From Gyrodactylus bullatarudis (lineage: Eukaryota > Platyhelminthes > Monogenea > Gyrodactylidea > Gyrodactylidae), in the NCBI GenBank assembly GCA_012064415.1, contig SSNU01000096.1, positions 535,439 through 599,438 of the forward strand: a stretch of 64,000 nucleotides of DNA, given 5' to 3'. How positions within the stretch are numbered: position 1 is the stretch's first letter; each line of letters begins with the position of its first letter. The notes under the pieces are model-generated. The model was not told the DNA's origin and searched no databases. It worked only from the letters and a program-made list of their open reading frames with translations. A program made the translations under genes and the position numbers. Positions 30,574-42,604 of the stretch are shown piece by piece.

Positions 30574-31296
30574 CTGTTTTTGTAAAAATAAAAAAATTCA
30601 CAAAACAGTTTTAAATCAACAATGTCCATTGGACTGTGTACTTTTAATGCATATTAAACAAACCTGTCACATAGGGAGTAGAAAAATAAACCTGGACATT
30701 GATAAATACAAGTTTACTGACTTAACGAAAGTCGAAAGCTAACGAGTCCTTTTTTAGAAGCTGCTACAGAATAGTCATCAGTGATGACTCATTACTGTTT
30801 CGATCCTCAATGAGGAATGACTTTGAACTTATCTCCCCTCCCTCTTCAGTGAAAAATAATAAACTCAACCCTTCATCTCCCATTGTTGTACCAGTGGAAC
30901 ATATCACTTCCTTGAGCGATAATTTGAACTGAAAGATACATAAAATACCCCTCATTAGAAAGGAAATTTATCAAGCTACAAAATTATGTATTTCATGTAA
31001 GGCAATCGAAGTACATATACATTAGAGTGGGTCCCTAATTTTTAATTTTGAAAATTAAAAAAAGTTACTCGAGTTTTCATACTAACTTAGACACGTAGAT
31101 TAAAAAAATTCAAGTTAGAAAGTTCTCAAATGCTTCCGAAAGCTTTTGGAAATCTTGACCTTCGGGTATCATATGGTTATTTGAAAGTAGGTTGGCCCTT
31201 AAATAAAAATTTAATTTTAGTTAAAAAAATGTATCTTAAAATAATTTTATCAATCGCTTTCCTGATATGAGATATAAATTGATTGAAGAATATTAC
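30574..31296 (+). repeat. 723-bp tandem duplication, copy 1
   Basis: Identical, as far as read, to 31297-32019, head to tail, with CT microhomology at the junctions. Contains the candidate last exon of the PDZ gene. Confidence 0.92.
30758..30932 (+). CDS. candidate terminal exon of PDZ gene (uncertain frame)
   Basis: After the strong acceptor CCTTTTTTAG, the phase 0 frame continues helix alpha-2 well (KLLQNSHQ) but hits TGATGA; beyond it the same frame reads LITVSILNEE, like PDZ beta-6. Another frame is open to a TGA at 30930 (FELISPPSSVKNNKLNPSSP, a plausible disordered tail). A 34-nt intron (GTGATG...ATGAG) would join KLLQNSH to FELISPP in frame. So either this is the real last exon with a tiny intron or a decayed exon. 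A second identical copy lies at 31481-31655. Confidence 0.35.
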
Positions 31297-32019
31297 CTGT
31301 TTTTGTAAAAATAAAAAAATTCACAAAACAGTTTTAAATCAACAATGTCCATTGGACTGTGTACTTTTAATGCATATTAAACAAACCTGTCACATAGGGA
31401 GTAGAAAAATAAACCTGGACATTGATAAATACAAGTTTACTGACTTAACGAAAGTCGAAAGCTAACGAGTCCTTTTTTAGAAGCTGCTACAGAATAGTCA
31501 TCAGTGATGACTCATTACTGTTTCGATCCTCAATGAGGAATGACTTTGAACTTATCTCCCCTCCCTCTTCAGTGAAAAATAATAAACTCAACCCTTCATC
31601 TCCCATTGTTGTACCAGTGGAACATATCACTTCCTTGAGCGATAATTTGAACTGAAAGATACATAAAATACCCCTCATTAGAAAGGAAATTTATCAAGCT
31701 ACAAAATTATGTATTTCATGTAAGGCAATCGAAGTACATATACATTAGAGTGGGTCCCTAATTTTTAATTTTGAAAATTAAAAAAAGTTACTCGAGTTTT
31801 CATACTAACTTAGACACGTAGATTAAAAAAATTCAAGTTAGAAAGTTCTCAAATGCTTCCGAAAGCTTTTGGAAATCTTGACCTTCGGGTATCATATGGT
31901 TATTTGAAAGTAGGTTGGCCCTTAAATAAAAATTTAATTTTAGTTAAAAAAATGTATCTTAAAATAATTTTATCAATCGCTTTCCTGATATGAGATATAA
32001 ATTGATTGAAGAATATTAC
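31297..32019 (+). repeat. 723-bp tandem duplication, copy 2
   Basis: Copy 2 begins at CTGTTTTTG right after ...GAATATTAC and ends at the same GAATATTAC before CTAAGCTG. I found no difference from copy 1. A recent duplication or an assembly artefact would look the same. Confidence 0.92.
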
Positions 32020-33144
32020 CTAAGCTGCTGTTCTCACATTACCTTGGTTTAAAAAATTGTTTCAAATTTTGAGTAAAAATAGGGCAGCTTATTTATCATT
32101 CGAAACAAAAATTTACCACATTTCACCCAGGATAAATGAAATTGAACGTATTAAAAATGAATAAACTATCCCAAATCAACATCTGATTTAAACTTTGATT
32201 TTCATGTGAAACTAACGAATTCTCCTCTATGCATCAACTAGCTTTGCATGGAAAATCTGCTCCAAAATTGTGAAGAGGACAGGCTTTTTCTATTCTCAAA
32301 GAAAAAATAAATGAAAATAGCTATTCTGAATTTAGATAGTCGCCTTTAAAATTCAATGATTGAAAAGCCGGTTTTAGCTTTTGAAAACTTCTTGACTACA
32401 AATCATGTAGTTACTTTTTAGTAATCACATAAAAAATATTTAAGAAATATAGAAACATAGAGGTAATCATATTAACAACGGATCACCAATGTCACTTTTA
32501 AAGAACTTTTGCACGATTCCTCTGATTGCAATAAATTTCTCAAGTTTTAAGATTGCAATCTTTTGCCTCACCCCTTCAAGTAGAGCTGCAACTGGGTTCA
32601 GATATTTTAATGGAAATAGTTCCATATAGAAACAGGTTGGCTTTCTCTATGTACACAATTTTGCTGTCAACATAAATCTGGCTTCAAATTTGAGGAGTAG
32701 AGTCTTTTCTCAGATCTTATTCATCATCTTCTAAAAATAATTGGTAAAACGGTCGTACAATAGTTCGATAAGGGTTTATGAAGAAAGCTCGTCGTATCGA
32801 TAAAACACAAATTCGTATATTTCTTTGTTTTTTTCTTTCAATGAGTGCTATATAAAATATTGATCTCAGAGAATATATTTATTAAATCACTCACTCATTG
32901 GGAAGAGTACCGATGAATTTGATAAGAATCGGTTTTAATTTTTAAAAAATGATAAAACAATAAATTCAGTGAACCCAAAGTTTTTCAAAAGCAAACCGAC
33001 GATATTTTCAAAAATAAACAATCCTGGGAAATTGATGAAAATATTCAGCTAGACGGCAATGTATGGCTTTTATCATATTAATTTAATTTATTTTTTTTGT
33101 TGAAATCAAACTAAAAACAAATTCTCATTAGATGGAATACCAAT
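32020..33144. other. no recognisable gene
   Basis: AT-rich with no supported exon. The PDZ gene may continue here, but no PDZ-like frame was found. Confidence 0.4.
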
Positions 33145-33500
33145 TAAATTTTCTTTTGTCTCATACAAATGTTTGGGTTAAGGAGAAATTCTTCATAAAT
33201 CTAAATAAACCAAACTTATAAACTATCTCTATAATCTTCAACTACCTTGGCCAATGTGAGCTTTTTCACTTTTTTTCTCCACTGTTGCTATTGATTGAAG
33301 AGTTTTGGTGTTTTTCTTAATTTCTTTGACTTTTACTGTTTCTTTCATAATTTGTAAATTATTAACATGAATGAATTTTAACTCTTATCATTTTTAAAGC
33401 AATACCACTGGTTATGCTTTAAGAAATGCGCATATGGTGTTAATATATTATTACCAAATTATGAATTTAAGTGAATACTCGGACGTTTTTGATAAACAAC
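33145..33500 (+). mobile_element. Penelope-like element, 3' end fragment (PLE-4)
   Basis: HTNVWVKEKFFINLNKPN matches the PLE C-terminus in PLE-1. The 3' region then matches the other copies, including ACCACTGGTTATG...GAAA (a decayed hammerhead-like core, 33408-33426) and TCGGACGTTTTTG. Only about 350 bp survive. Confidence 0.7.
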
Positions 33501-36208
33501 GTGAATTACTCATTCATAATAAATATTTCCTGAAAACTTTTTCTTTTATCTTGCAAAATTTTATGCAAAAGGCATTCAGGGCAAGATCATTAACAGCTGC
33601 TTCCTCGTCTCCTAATCGTGTGATGTGAAGCTTTCAACTATTCATGAAATTTTCATAGTGTTGATATACCTCTTTTTAAAGATTTTGAGAAGATGTCTTC
33701 TTAGTTACAACAGATTTTCCGAAGAATTCAATCAATTTTATGCATAGGATGGTTGGTTCCGCATCACTTTCCTCTAGAGATTCTATGCTGAAGAAAAAAA
33801 ATCTGAAAAAATTCAACCTCTTGACCTCTTTATCTCGTCCTAGAAGTGTCTTGTTTACACATTAAGCTTTATTTATGAAGGAGGTTTCCTCTCTATTTTT
33901 AAATGGTTGATGAAAAGTTTGTCGTCAGTAGAATTAGGCAGAGGTAGAAACAAGAAATAATCCTTTTTATTTTCGAAACACACGTGTCTTGTGTTTAGTT
34001 TGTCATTATGGTTTATAAACAAGTTAATTTTACAAAATAATATTTCTTTTCCCTATTTTTAGACTTAAGTTGGGCTCACTCAATTTGGAGAATTCGTTTT
34101 AGATTATGAGTAAAACTATGTGTGTTACTTATGAGTATGATACATATACATAATCATTAGTGCTCACACAGTTTGATAATATTTCTCCCCTTCTTAAAAA
34201 ATCGAAAGAATCCAATGTAAATTTTTATACGCACTTGACTTGGGTTCCTATAATGCTCGCATCTCAATTTCCGGTCTAAATCCCATCATATGTATTCACT
34301 GTTTCGCCTTTATTATTAAAAATTTCCTGAAACCTCCGTAAAATCAAGCAAAATTATAATACAAGAAAAATTACTTAAAGTAAAGTATGACTTGTCAAAT
34401 TGTGATAACCTTTATTTCCATAAAAACTATTATGGAACATATGAGACCAAAAATTGATTACTCTAATACTCTTCTCTATCCTGATCTTTAGAAACCGGAT
34501 TGATTTTGTTAAAAAATTTCAGATTTATTAAAACGCCTACCAGTCCTTTTTCAGATACTTTAAATACAAGATTTTCATATTGTGTATTTAAGAGTCATAA
34601 AACTTGTGTATATATTTTTATCTATCTATTTTCAACATAGAATTACATTTTTTTGTATTTCTAACAAAATAAATATTTATGAATGAGAAAATCAAGTCAA
34701 GGAATCCCAAAACTCTTCCATAAATAACAACAGTCTAGAAAAAGGCGAAAATCTAGTTCAAGGTTCAGATTGAATAACTTTTATGAATGCATAGATCAGA
34801 TATAAAGAGACAAAGAACTTCTCCTTCGTAAAGCTAATTGATATGATATGAAGTTGTGGATCTATGATTTTTACAGAAATCTCGATTTTTTCATCGAGAA
34901 TTCGAGTTTTTTTTAAAGATGTTGTTCACTTTTACGATTTGAAGAAAACAATTCTAAAAAAAATTATTTTTATGAAAAATATGGTCATTTTTCAAAATTC
35001 GATTTTAAAGTGGGATTGTGGCAAAAAGATGGTTTTTAAGATCAGAATTAGACAAGAAAGCCAATCATGGCTGATAAACTTTGGAAAGATCGACCATATT
35101 ATTTGTTAATCATATGGTCATTTATGAATATTTATTTAGCATATTTTCTCTGTATTTCTCTGTATAGATAATTTCTGGTGGCCAGGATGGGAATAACTTA
35201 AATTTCAACCTGAATCTGATTGACTTTTTTCCCCTCAATTTGACAATAAAACCAAGGCTCTCTTTCAAGTAAAGATGAAAAGAATACGAAATACTCATAA
35301 TATGGTTACGAAAAAAGCATATTTATTCAACGCTAGTTGCCATCTTAATTTCTTACCCCGATGCTTGAAGAAAGACAGAAAAATACCCTTCGCTATTACT
35401 ATTTATCTATTCTTTATAGTGAGGAAAATATGAAGAAGAAGAAAAAGAAGACACGGGAAATAAAACCTAATAAAATTTTTGAGTGTGCTTGCATAATAAT
35501 TATATTGTAGATGGATGGATAAACAAAAAATAATTTCTAGTTTTTATGCATCACATAGTGTTATTCGGTTGTATAATAAAATCATCATACGTTACTGTAC
35601 CCTTTTCTTTTTTACACTTTTTCTTCTAACCCCACAACAAACATTATTCAATTTTTATGTCCACAATCGCTTTATTCTCCTACTTTGAAGTAACCATTAT
35701 TATTATTTGTGTTTATAGATAAAATTCGTTTCCCTGTATCATCTGAACTATTGTATACATATAATATATATCTGCAAGCCTGGATATTTTATGTCCTCCG
35801 AATTAATGACTTAATGAGAGAATACTAGGCACTCTAGAGATAAACATTCGCAAAATTCTTATTATTCCGATAATTTTTTTTCTTCATTCATCGAAAGGCA
35901 ACCAAGGTTTATTAATATTAGGTCAGTAATTTTGCCAATTTTTTTTTGAATATGATGAATAGAATTTCAATACGAATCAGTCGGTATCATTCTTCCTTTT
36001 CTTAGCTTTCTGATAACCAAGATAATTTTGTTATAAAAACATGACTTGTTGTCCCTTTTTTGCTAACACATTCCCACTACATACAAGATATTATTTGAGA
36101 TAAAGTTCTTGATTCTTATTGGCAGATTTATCTTGGCTATTTTTTCGTCAGAAAATGCTCACACCTTTTGCACCTTTAGTTTCTGCCCTAACTAAAGATT
36201 ATTGGGCC
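33501..36208. other. non-coding, with foldback arm
   Basis: No gene recognised. At about 34832-35000 lies one arm of the foldback family (GCTAATTGATATG...TTTTTACAGAAATCTCG), the variant closest to the piggyBac-bearing copy at 23.6 kb. Confidence 0.4.
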
Positions 36209-36770
36209 TAGTTTAATATAAAGATGGGAATTTATGATTTTTGCAAAATTCTCATTTATTTCATTAAAAAATCGAATTTGATCGAGATTTTTCTGAATCT
36301 AGATCATGAGGCACACTCTCACAATATAAAGAAAAAACCTTTTGGAAAAAAACAATTTTTGAGAAAATTCTGGCATATTCAAAATCTTGAAGTAGCGTCA
36401 AATTCACATTTTTTCGAATTTGAGAAAATTCTGTAATTTTTCTGGGATTTTGGATCATCTAAATTTAATCAAATAGGCAAAATGATCATAAAATCAAAGT
36501 TCGATTTTCCCACAATGATGGGGTCAATCTTGAAATTCTTGATTTCTTTTTCTAATTGTGATCCTAAAAATCAAATTTTGATCCTCTTTGAAATCAACAA
36601 AAATTTTCAATTCAGAGTTAAAAAAAGAAGTTTGCAACTAAATCAGGATTTTTGGGCAAAAACTGAGAGTGGGCCTCATGATCTAGATTCAAAAAAATCT
36701 CGATCAAATTCAATTTTTTGATGGAAAAATTGAAAAATTTCTAATTACTATAAATTCTCATCTTCTAATA
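36209..36770. mobile_element. foldback element (copy 3, degraded)
   Basis: Left arm CTAGTTTAATATAAAGATGG; right arm ends AATTCTCATCTTCTAATA. Arms still pair over much of about 250 bp. No coding capacity. Confidence 0.7.
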
Positions 36771-36941
36771 ATACCGTCACTAGCTTTAGATTCTTTCTTC
36801 AAAGTAAATTCAATGTTGGAATGAAATGAGTTCATCTTCAGGAAAAAGTCATCTGTTGGTACATTAAAGTTTCATCAAAATTCCAAAACTAGGCTCAAAT
36901 CTATTTTCTATAAAATTCCAATTCTGAAATTTTCAAAACTA

Positions 36942-37250
36942 AAGCTAGTTAATACAATGATTCGAATTTATGATTTCTCATTTTTTTATTACAAAAACGA
37001 ATTTGATCGAGATTTTTGAAATCTATATCATATTCATTGCCCATATTCACCAAGTGAAGAAAAAAAATATTTTTTAAAGAAATTTATGGCATATTTCAAA
37101 TCTCCAAGTAGCACCAAATTACCATTTTTTTACTCTGAATTGATATCCGATGAAAGAGTGATCCAAAGTTGTTTTTTAGGATCACAATAAATTTTTCATT
37201 TTCAGGGATCTTAAATCATCAAAAAATAAGAAATTAATTTTCACACGATA
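36942..37250. mobile_element. foldback family, single arm
   Basis: GCTAGTTAATACAATGATTC, then AACGAATTTGATCGAGATTT and the internal GTAGCACCAAATTACC are recognisable; the right arm is missing. Confidence 0.5.
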
Positions 37251-38578
37251 ACTTCCTATTTACCACAAGCAATTACTTCTACTTTGGGGCTACTCAGAAC
37301 ACTCGGGATTGCATGGAATTCGATCTGTATTTTCATATAGATTTTTTGAGAATAAACCATGAAAGTATTGTTAGTTTTTGACAGTTTACTCATTTCTAAC
37401 TAACCTAGTTTATTCCCTTAATACCTATCCATGAAACTAATTATATTTCAACTATCTTGGCTCATTTGATCCTATTTCACCAACTTATTACGGCACAACT
37501 TCAAAGTAAATAATCTAAAAAAATTATACTGTAATAAATCGAGTCATTATTAACCTCTTAAGTCATATTTTTTCTGGTCAAAGTCAAATTCAACCGATGA
37601 ATTTCTTGTATAATGTTCATATATTCCACGCTCTCATCAGAATGAACCGCCAGCCCCGTTCATTAGATATGAAAGCAAGTTGATTAAAATAATACCTCTT
37701 ACCGAAAATCAGATTTTTCCTAAGAGAACCATTTGAAATTTTATTTTATGCCTCATGTTTTACTCGTTCGATACCAGAGGTCATATAAAGCTGTTCTGGA
37801 AATAGTCTTGGCATATGCCGAAACCTATCATGCTATATTTTTGCTAGCCAGGCATAAGAATGCCATAGATATTTGAACTTTTACCGAAGGAAGTAGAATT
37901 CCTTAATTGAACGATAATATTGCCGAACTTCATCAAGAATATTTTCGTTTGGATCTAAACTCATGAGGAAGGTCCTTAATTCATGATTCTTTTTGATCGA
38001 AATTATTAAACTTATCAATGTTCAGAGATAATAAGATTAATTTCCGTAGAAGCTAAATAGTTAATCCAAAACAAGGTATATTTTTTATGCATGAAATCAA
38101 TGAGCAGTTCCATCAATAGTCTCGTGAAAATGGGGCAATTTTCAACCCCATTTTTACCTTAGATCTTCAATATCTAGGTTATTTTGTAATAAGATCAAAT
38201 AAAATTTAAAAGATATCCTTTTTGATATTAATTGACTCTTTGAAACAATTAACTTTCAAATAAATCCCTTCATTAGCAAAGTTTCACTCTAAATTACTCA
38301 CCAGTAGATGGGAATTTCAATATAAATCAGACCCTAATGATTTATGTGTAAGAAAAAATTTTCATAAAATTTTGTCCTAGTAAATTTTTTTTGTCATCAC
38401 ATTTTAGGTAATTCTGTGAGAGAATTAAGCCTGAAACTTTATTCGTTCAGCTATGGTATCGAAAGGACTAAGGAAATTTAGTCTTGAATAAACTAACTGT
38501 CAAATTTTTATTATAATTCTTTGAAAACGAATCAAATTAATTTTATTTAAGTATTTAACTTGGTCAATACAAGGATAG
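37251..38578. other. intergenic; 3' flank of gene D
   Basis: No gene recognised. Minus-strand AATAAA signals at about 38542-38547 and 38507-38512 lie 30-70 nt past the gene D stop and probably direct its polyadenylation. Confidence 0.5.
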
Positions 38579-39106
38579 TTAAAGAGCACAGATTCCATAA
38601 CGTCTTTCTGAGCAGTTATCATCATTGAGCTTGGATCTGTCATTTCCATTTGCATAAATTTCAACACAGTCTTCTCCGGTGCCATAGTCATCTGGTTGAT
38701 GAGCAGCCCATACTCTATATATTTATCAATAGTTTCTGTTAGGAAAAACTTACAATTGATCGCTTGGTATCTCTGTTTCAGCCCAATTTTCTGGAAAGTC
38801 TCTCGGATTACTTGGTCTGAAAATAAGATTTTATCAAGAAATTAAAATATACATTTCAGTCTGGGTGAATTCCAAGTTAACCCAGGTACTGCCATGAGGG
38901 ATAAGCCTCTTGAGGCCAACCCAACAGTAACTAGCACAAAATCTCGTAATTTCAGGTAAATTGTTTTTATAGGGGGCCACTAAGCCATGTTTATGATTCT
39001 TTACACACCAATCTTCAGCCTCTTCCCAAGTCATCTCATGTGGCGTACGGGAATAGCTGGCGATCAAATTCATACAAAGGCCAATCAAGCATAACACGTA
39101 ATGCAT
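38579..39106 (-). CDS. secreted C-type lectin D, single CTLD (3 exons)
   Basis: Exons 39106-38853, 38816-38754 and 38714-38579 join across introns of 36 nt (GTATAT...TTTCAG) and 39 nt (GTAAGT...ATATAG), both phase 2, giving 150 aa. A signal peptide (MHYVLCLIGLCMNLIAS) precedes one CTLD: MTWEEAEDWC, then FCASYCWVGL, STWVNLEF, HQPDDYGTGEDCVEIY, LNDDNCSERRYGICAL. QPD is the motif linked to galactose-type binding in C-type lectins; the usual WND is LND. The protein ends at the domain, with no tail. The start at 39106 was chosen over an upstream in-frame ATG (39145) because the signal peptide follows it directly. Likely a secreted sugar-binding lectin; the ligand is an inference. Confidence 0.85.
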
Positions 39107-42100
39107 GATGTAAACTTTTTTATTAGAGAGTGGGAAAATAATCAAGTTAAAAGTCTATTCTCTTGGAAATAATCCTGGTACCAAATCAAATTTAGAGATT
39201 ATCCGGGTAAAACTTTTTAAAAGCATTAGAGAAATATCTGTATAATATTTTGTCAGAACTACTTACAAGTAACCCCCTACATTTATCAAATAAATAAACT
39301 TTACTCAAAGAGAGTATTTAGTAAATAACATTGATCGATTAGTCTAGTAGTCTAGTTAACTTGAATGAAATGATAATTTTGTTAAAGAGGAAAAACACCC
39401 TTTCCTAATCAACATTACAAAAGTTGAATTAATTTCTCCCCTTCAAGAGCATCTTTACGCAATTGTTTATACTTGAAAAATTGTTTGGTTGTCCTCTCTC
39501 TCTCACCCTATTACAAGCGTCGTCAATACAAACCAAAATGAATATTTTGGTATCTACGAAAACTAATTAACTACGCAGGTAATAAAGAATAGCTTTTTCC
39601 TTCTATATCTCTCTCTATTACCCGAAGTGAAGATGGTAAAAAGGGTTTTTTTGTCTCACTCACTCTCAACCAAATCGCATATACAAAAGTTATAGATTCT
39701 CTATATCTGCGTAATATCTCGATGGATTATTATTTTGTTTATTTAAGCGATATTATTGTGTTAAATTTTTCCCAAATTAGTAGCAGTGTAATAAAAAGAC
39801 CAACGACTTGTAATTTTACCTTTTGGTGTTAAATTTCTATTTTTGGACGCGTGCCTTCCTCTTTCCCATGTTATTACTATTGTTTTGGTTGAAATTGACA
39901 AGTAGTAATTAGCATTCCTTTTCCCTTTCAATATTTTCAAGGAGAGAAATTTTAAAGAATAATAATATACAGTGTATTATACACGTAAAAAGTCTAAAGT
40001 TAAGCAGAGAAAGCAAAGAGTTAGCCCAGTGCAAAGGGAAATTTGACTTTACCTTAATTCTTTCCCACTATTTACACGTGCAAACAACAGGCGCATACAA
40101 AAATGAAAGCCTATGATTAAAAAAGATTTTTAAACTAAGATTTGAATAAAGATTCCCTTTATTTTCCCTCCAAGTCGGTAGATCGTTTTATTATCTTTCT
40201 GCTTTTTTTCTGTTTCATTCTTTTTTCTTGAATTTAAAACAGTCAAAATTTAAATATAGAGAATGAGGGTGTTTAACACTAACGATCGTGCGTGTACACT
40301 GTACACCCCATACAGGTGGAATTATTCCTTCTTTTTCTGAAAGAAATAATAATTCTTCACATCTTCTTGGGGTGCAATTCTTTTTAATCCATCAGAGTGC
40401 ATTTTAATTTGCATCGCCCAGTAAATAATAATCATAGAGATGGATTTTTCTAAAATTCGATTTATCTAAATCAGTCCCTTGAGATGATTCTTATCATTAG
40501 ATACAAAAAACATATTTAATGGGGACGGGTAAATGAGTTCTCTTGTGATTGGTCAGACCTTTTTTGCTGTTGAATGCCTAAAAAAATAATCGTTCTCAAA
40601 AATTTCAAGACAACCTGAAATGACACCCATTGAATAGCTTTCATGGCCGGGCATTTCGAAATTTTGCCTGTTTCCGAGTCACAATGAGGTGTTGAAGTTC
40701 CAGATAGAAAGATATTTGGTCACTTACAAGTAGGTATTGATATTTTTTTCATCTATTAATTATTAAGTTCTAAAGATAAACCCAAGAAACGTATTCCAAA
40801 ACTGATCCTTTACATCGGCTGAAAAATCAATTTTGTTTTGAACCTTTTTTGATAAAAGAGTATGATGTATTCTAGATATGGTTTATTGATAGAATCTCTA
40901 AGGTATGTGATTTTTTTCTCAAGACCTCAGCTTTATTACACAAACTTCATTCTCTTCATGACCTTTCGAAATATCATGCCAAAAAAGCATTCTCTTTCAT
41001 GCCTCTTTTCAATTTTACTAAAGGTTTTTATTTTGAATTAATGTTAAGGAAAATTGAAATTAAAAACCTCAATAATAATAAGGTTCTTGTAGGCTGGACA
41101 AAACTTTGAGTATTTTAAAAGATAAATACAGAAAAGATTAACAGCAATTCTCCTGGGCCAGATTATGTGAATTTATTCAGAATATTGTATCTTATATTTA
41201 ATCGATAATTTAGATAGTATGAGCTGTAAATATACGTATGTACTGGAGGGGAGAGGTTGCAAAATGCAATATGGGCTTGTTCAATACTCTTTACTATACA
41301 TAAGGAGATCTGTCATTTATTTCTCTTATTTGTACTTCATCAGATCTTTCACATACAAAGGTCATCCTTGATGAGTATGCAATCATTGTTCGTACAATCC
41401 CCTCTTTCAACATTATAAAGAAGTAGGGACCACTTGTGCGACATCTTTTTTATCACTTTTGAATAGTCACTCATGTTAATTTTTGGTCAATTCCGGATAT
41501 GGCACAATAAGACCATCTCCCTGTCTTCTCAAACCGGGGAGACATTTACTATTTTTACAATTACCAAATTACAATGTGTTGATGCAAGGCATAATATATG
41601 AATGAAAAACGTCAATTACGTTTCTAAAGCATTTTGATATCAAGAGGTTGTTGCTAGGATCTTTATTATTATCATATGACTATCCAATTTCCACTTGAGA
41701 TATACTTTTTATTTCACGAAATAACTTTTTCCCTCTTATAATTTTGATCGTAGGTATTTTTTCCATAGTCTAAAAGACTCTGATGAAATTTTAAGTAAAA
41801 GTCAAATGGTTCGAACTTTACTGTTGTTAAGAATATTTAAGAAATGAAAATGAATTTTGTTCCAGCGAACTGTGAAAGGGTCAAACTTGAAGTATACTAG
41901 ACACTGGCGTAAAGTTTGAGCCTTGTTGCTACATTAAAAAATAAAAATTTTGAGCACACATTGGAATGTTTTCTGAAATTTTTTAATCTTTGACCTTTTT
42001 GGATGAAAATTATTTTGTGTGATTTAAAAATCTCTTCTAACCCCACACACGGGTCTATAGTTTTTATACTCGTATCGTTTCATTCTTTTTCATATGAAAT

Positions 42101-42604
42101 GATTCAATAAGCATTTCTTGTCGTCATGGTTAATAAAAATTCAACCATGAAGAGAAATTTTATTTTTCAGCTGTTGAGTGGTCTAGCTTTTTCACCTCTC
42201 TCAAAGATCTGAGTTATAATTATTACTAATCAAAAAGAGGCGGTAATTGTAGCCCCATTAATAATACATAAGATCAGAGTAACATCATGAGCTGACCAGG
42301 TTTCTCTTTCTCGTTGATTAACTCTTTTTGCATATTCAACAGATATTCAAGAGATAAATTATTGAGGATAATAACTGAGAGTGTACCGATGCCGCCAATG
42401 TCTTTTTCTTGATTAGAATAATTGGAAATATTCTAAATAAATTTAGAGCTGATTGATTTAAAAATCGTTCAGAATCAGAACAAGAATAAATCTGATTAAT
42501 TGTATAAAAAATTTTCTGTAAGTTTTTAGGGATTTTGAATCAAAAATAGGTGCGAAAATCTAAACTTTAATTATTTTCCCCCTGTAATAAAATTTTTCAT
42601 GTTT
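39107..42604. other. 3.5-kb stretch with no recognisable gene
   Basis: Read on both strands; no coding segment, RNA or clear repeat was found. It includes the upstream region of gene D, which lacks an obvious TATA box at the spacing seen in A-C. Confidence 0.4.

Noticed and set aside
30764..30955. Minus-strand 63-codon frame, repeated at 31487-31678
   Set aside because: Its complement has a more protein-like frame next to a strong acceptor; the recurrence is due only to the tandem duplication.
38736..38753. 18-nt intron in gene D using the CTAACAG acceptor
   Set aside because: Below any plausible size; the ATATAG acceptor at 38715 preserves the CTLD frame.
40240..40330. GTGTACACTGTACACC palindrome as a regulatory element
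   Set aside because: A single short palindrome with no nearby gene; chance occurrence cannot be excluded.
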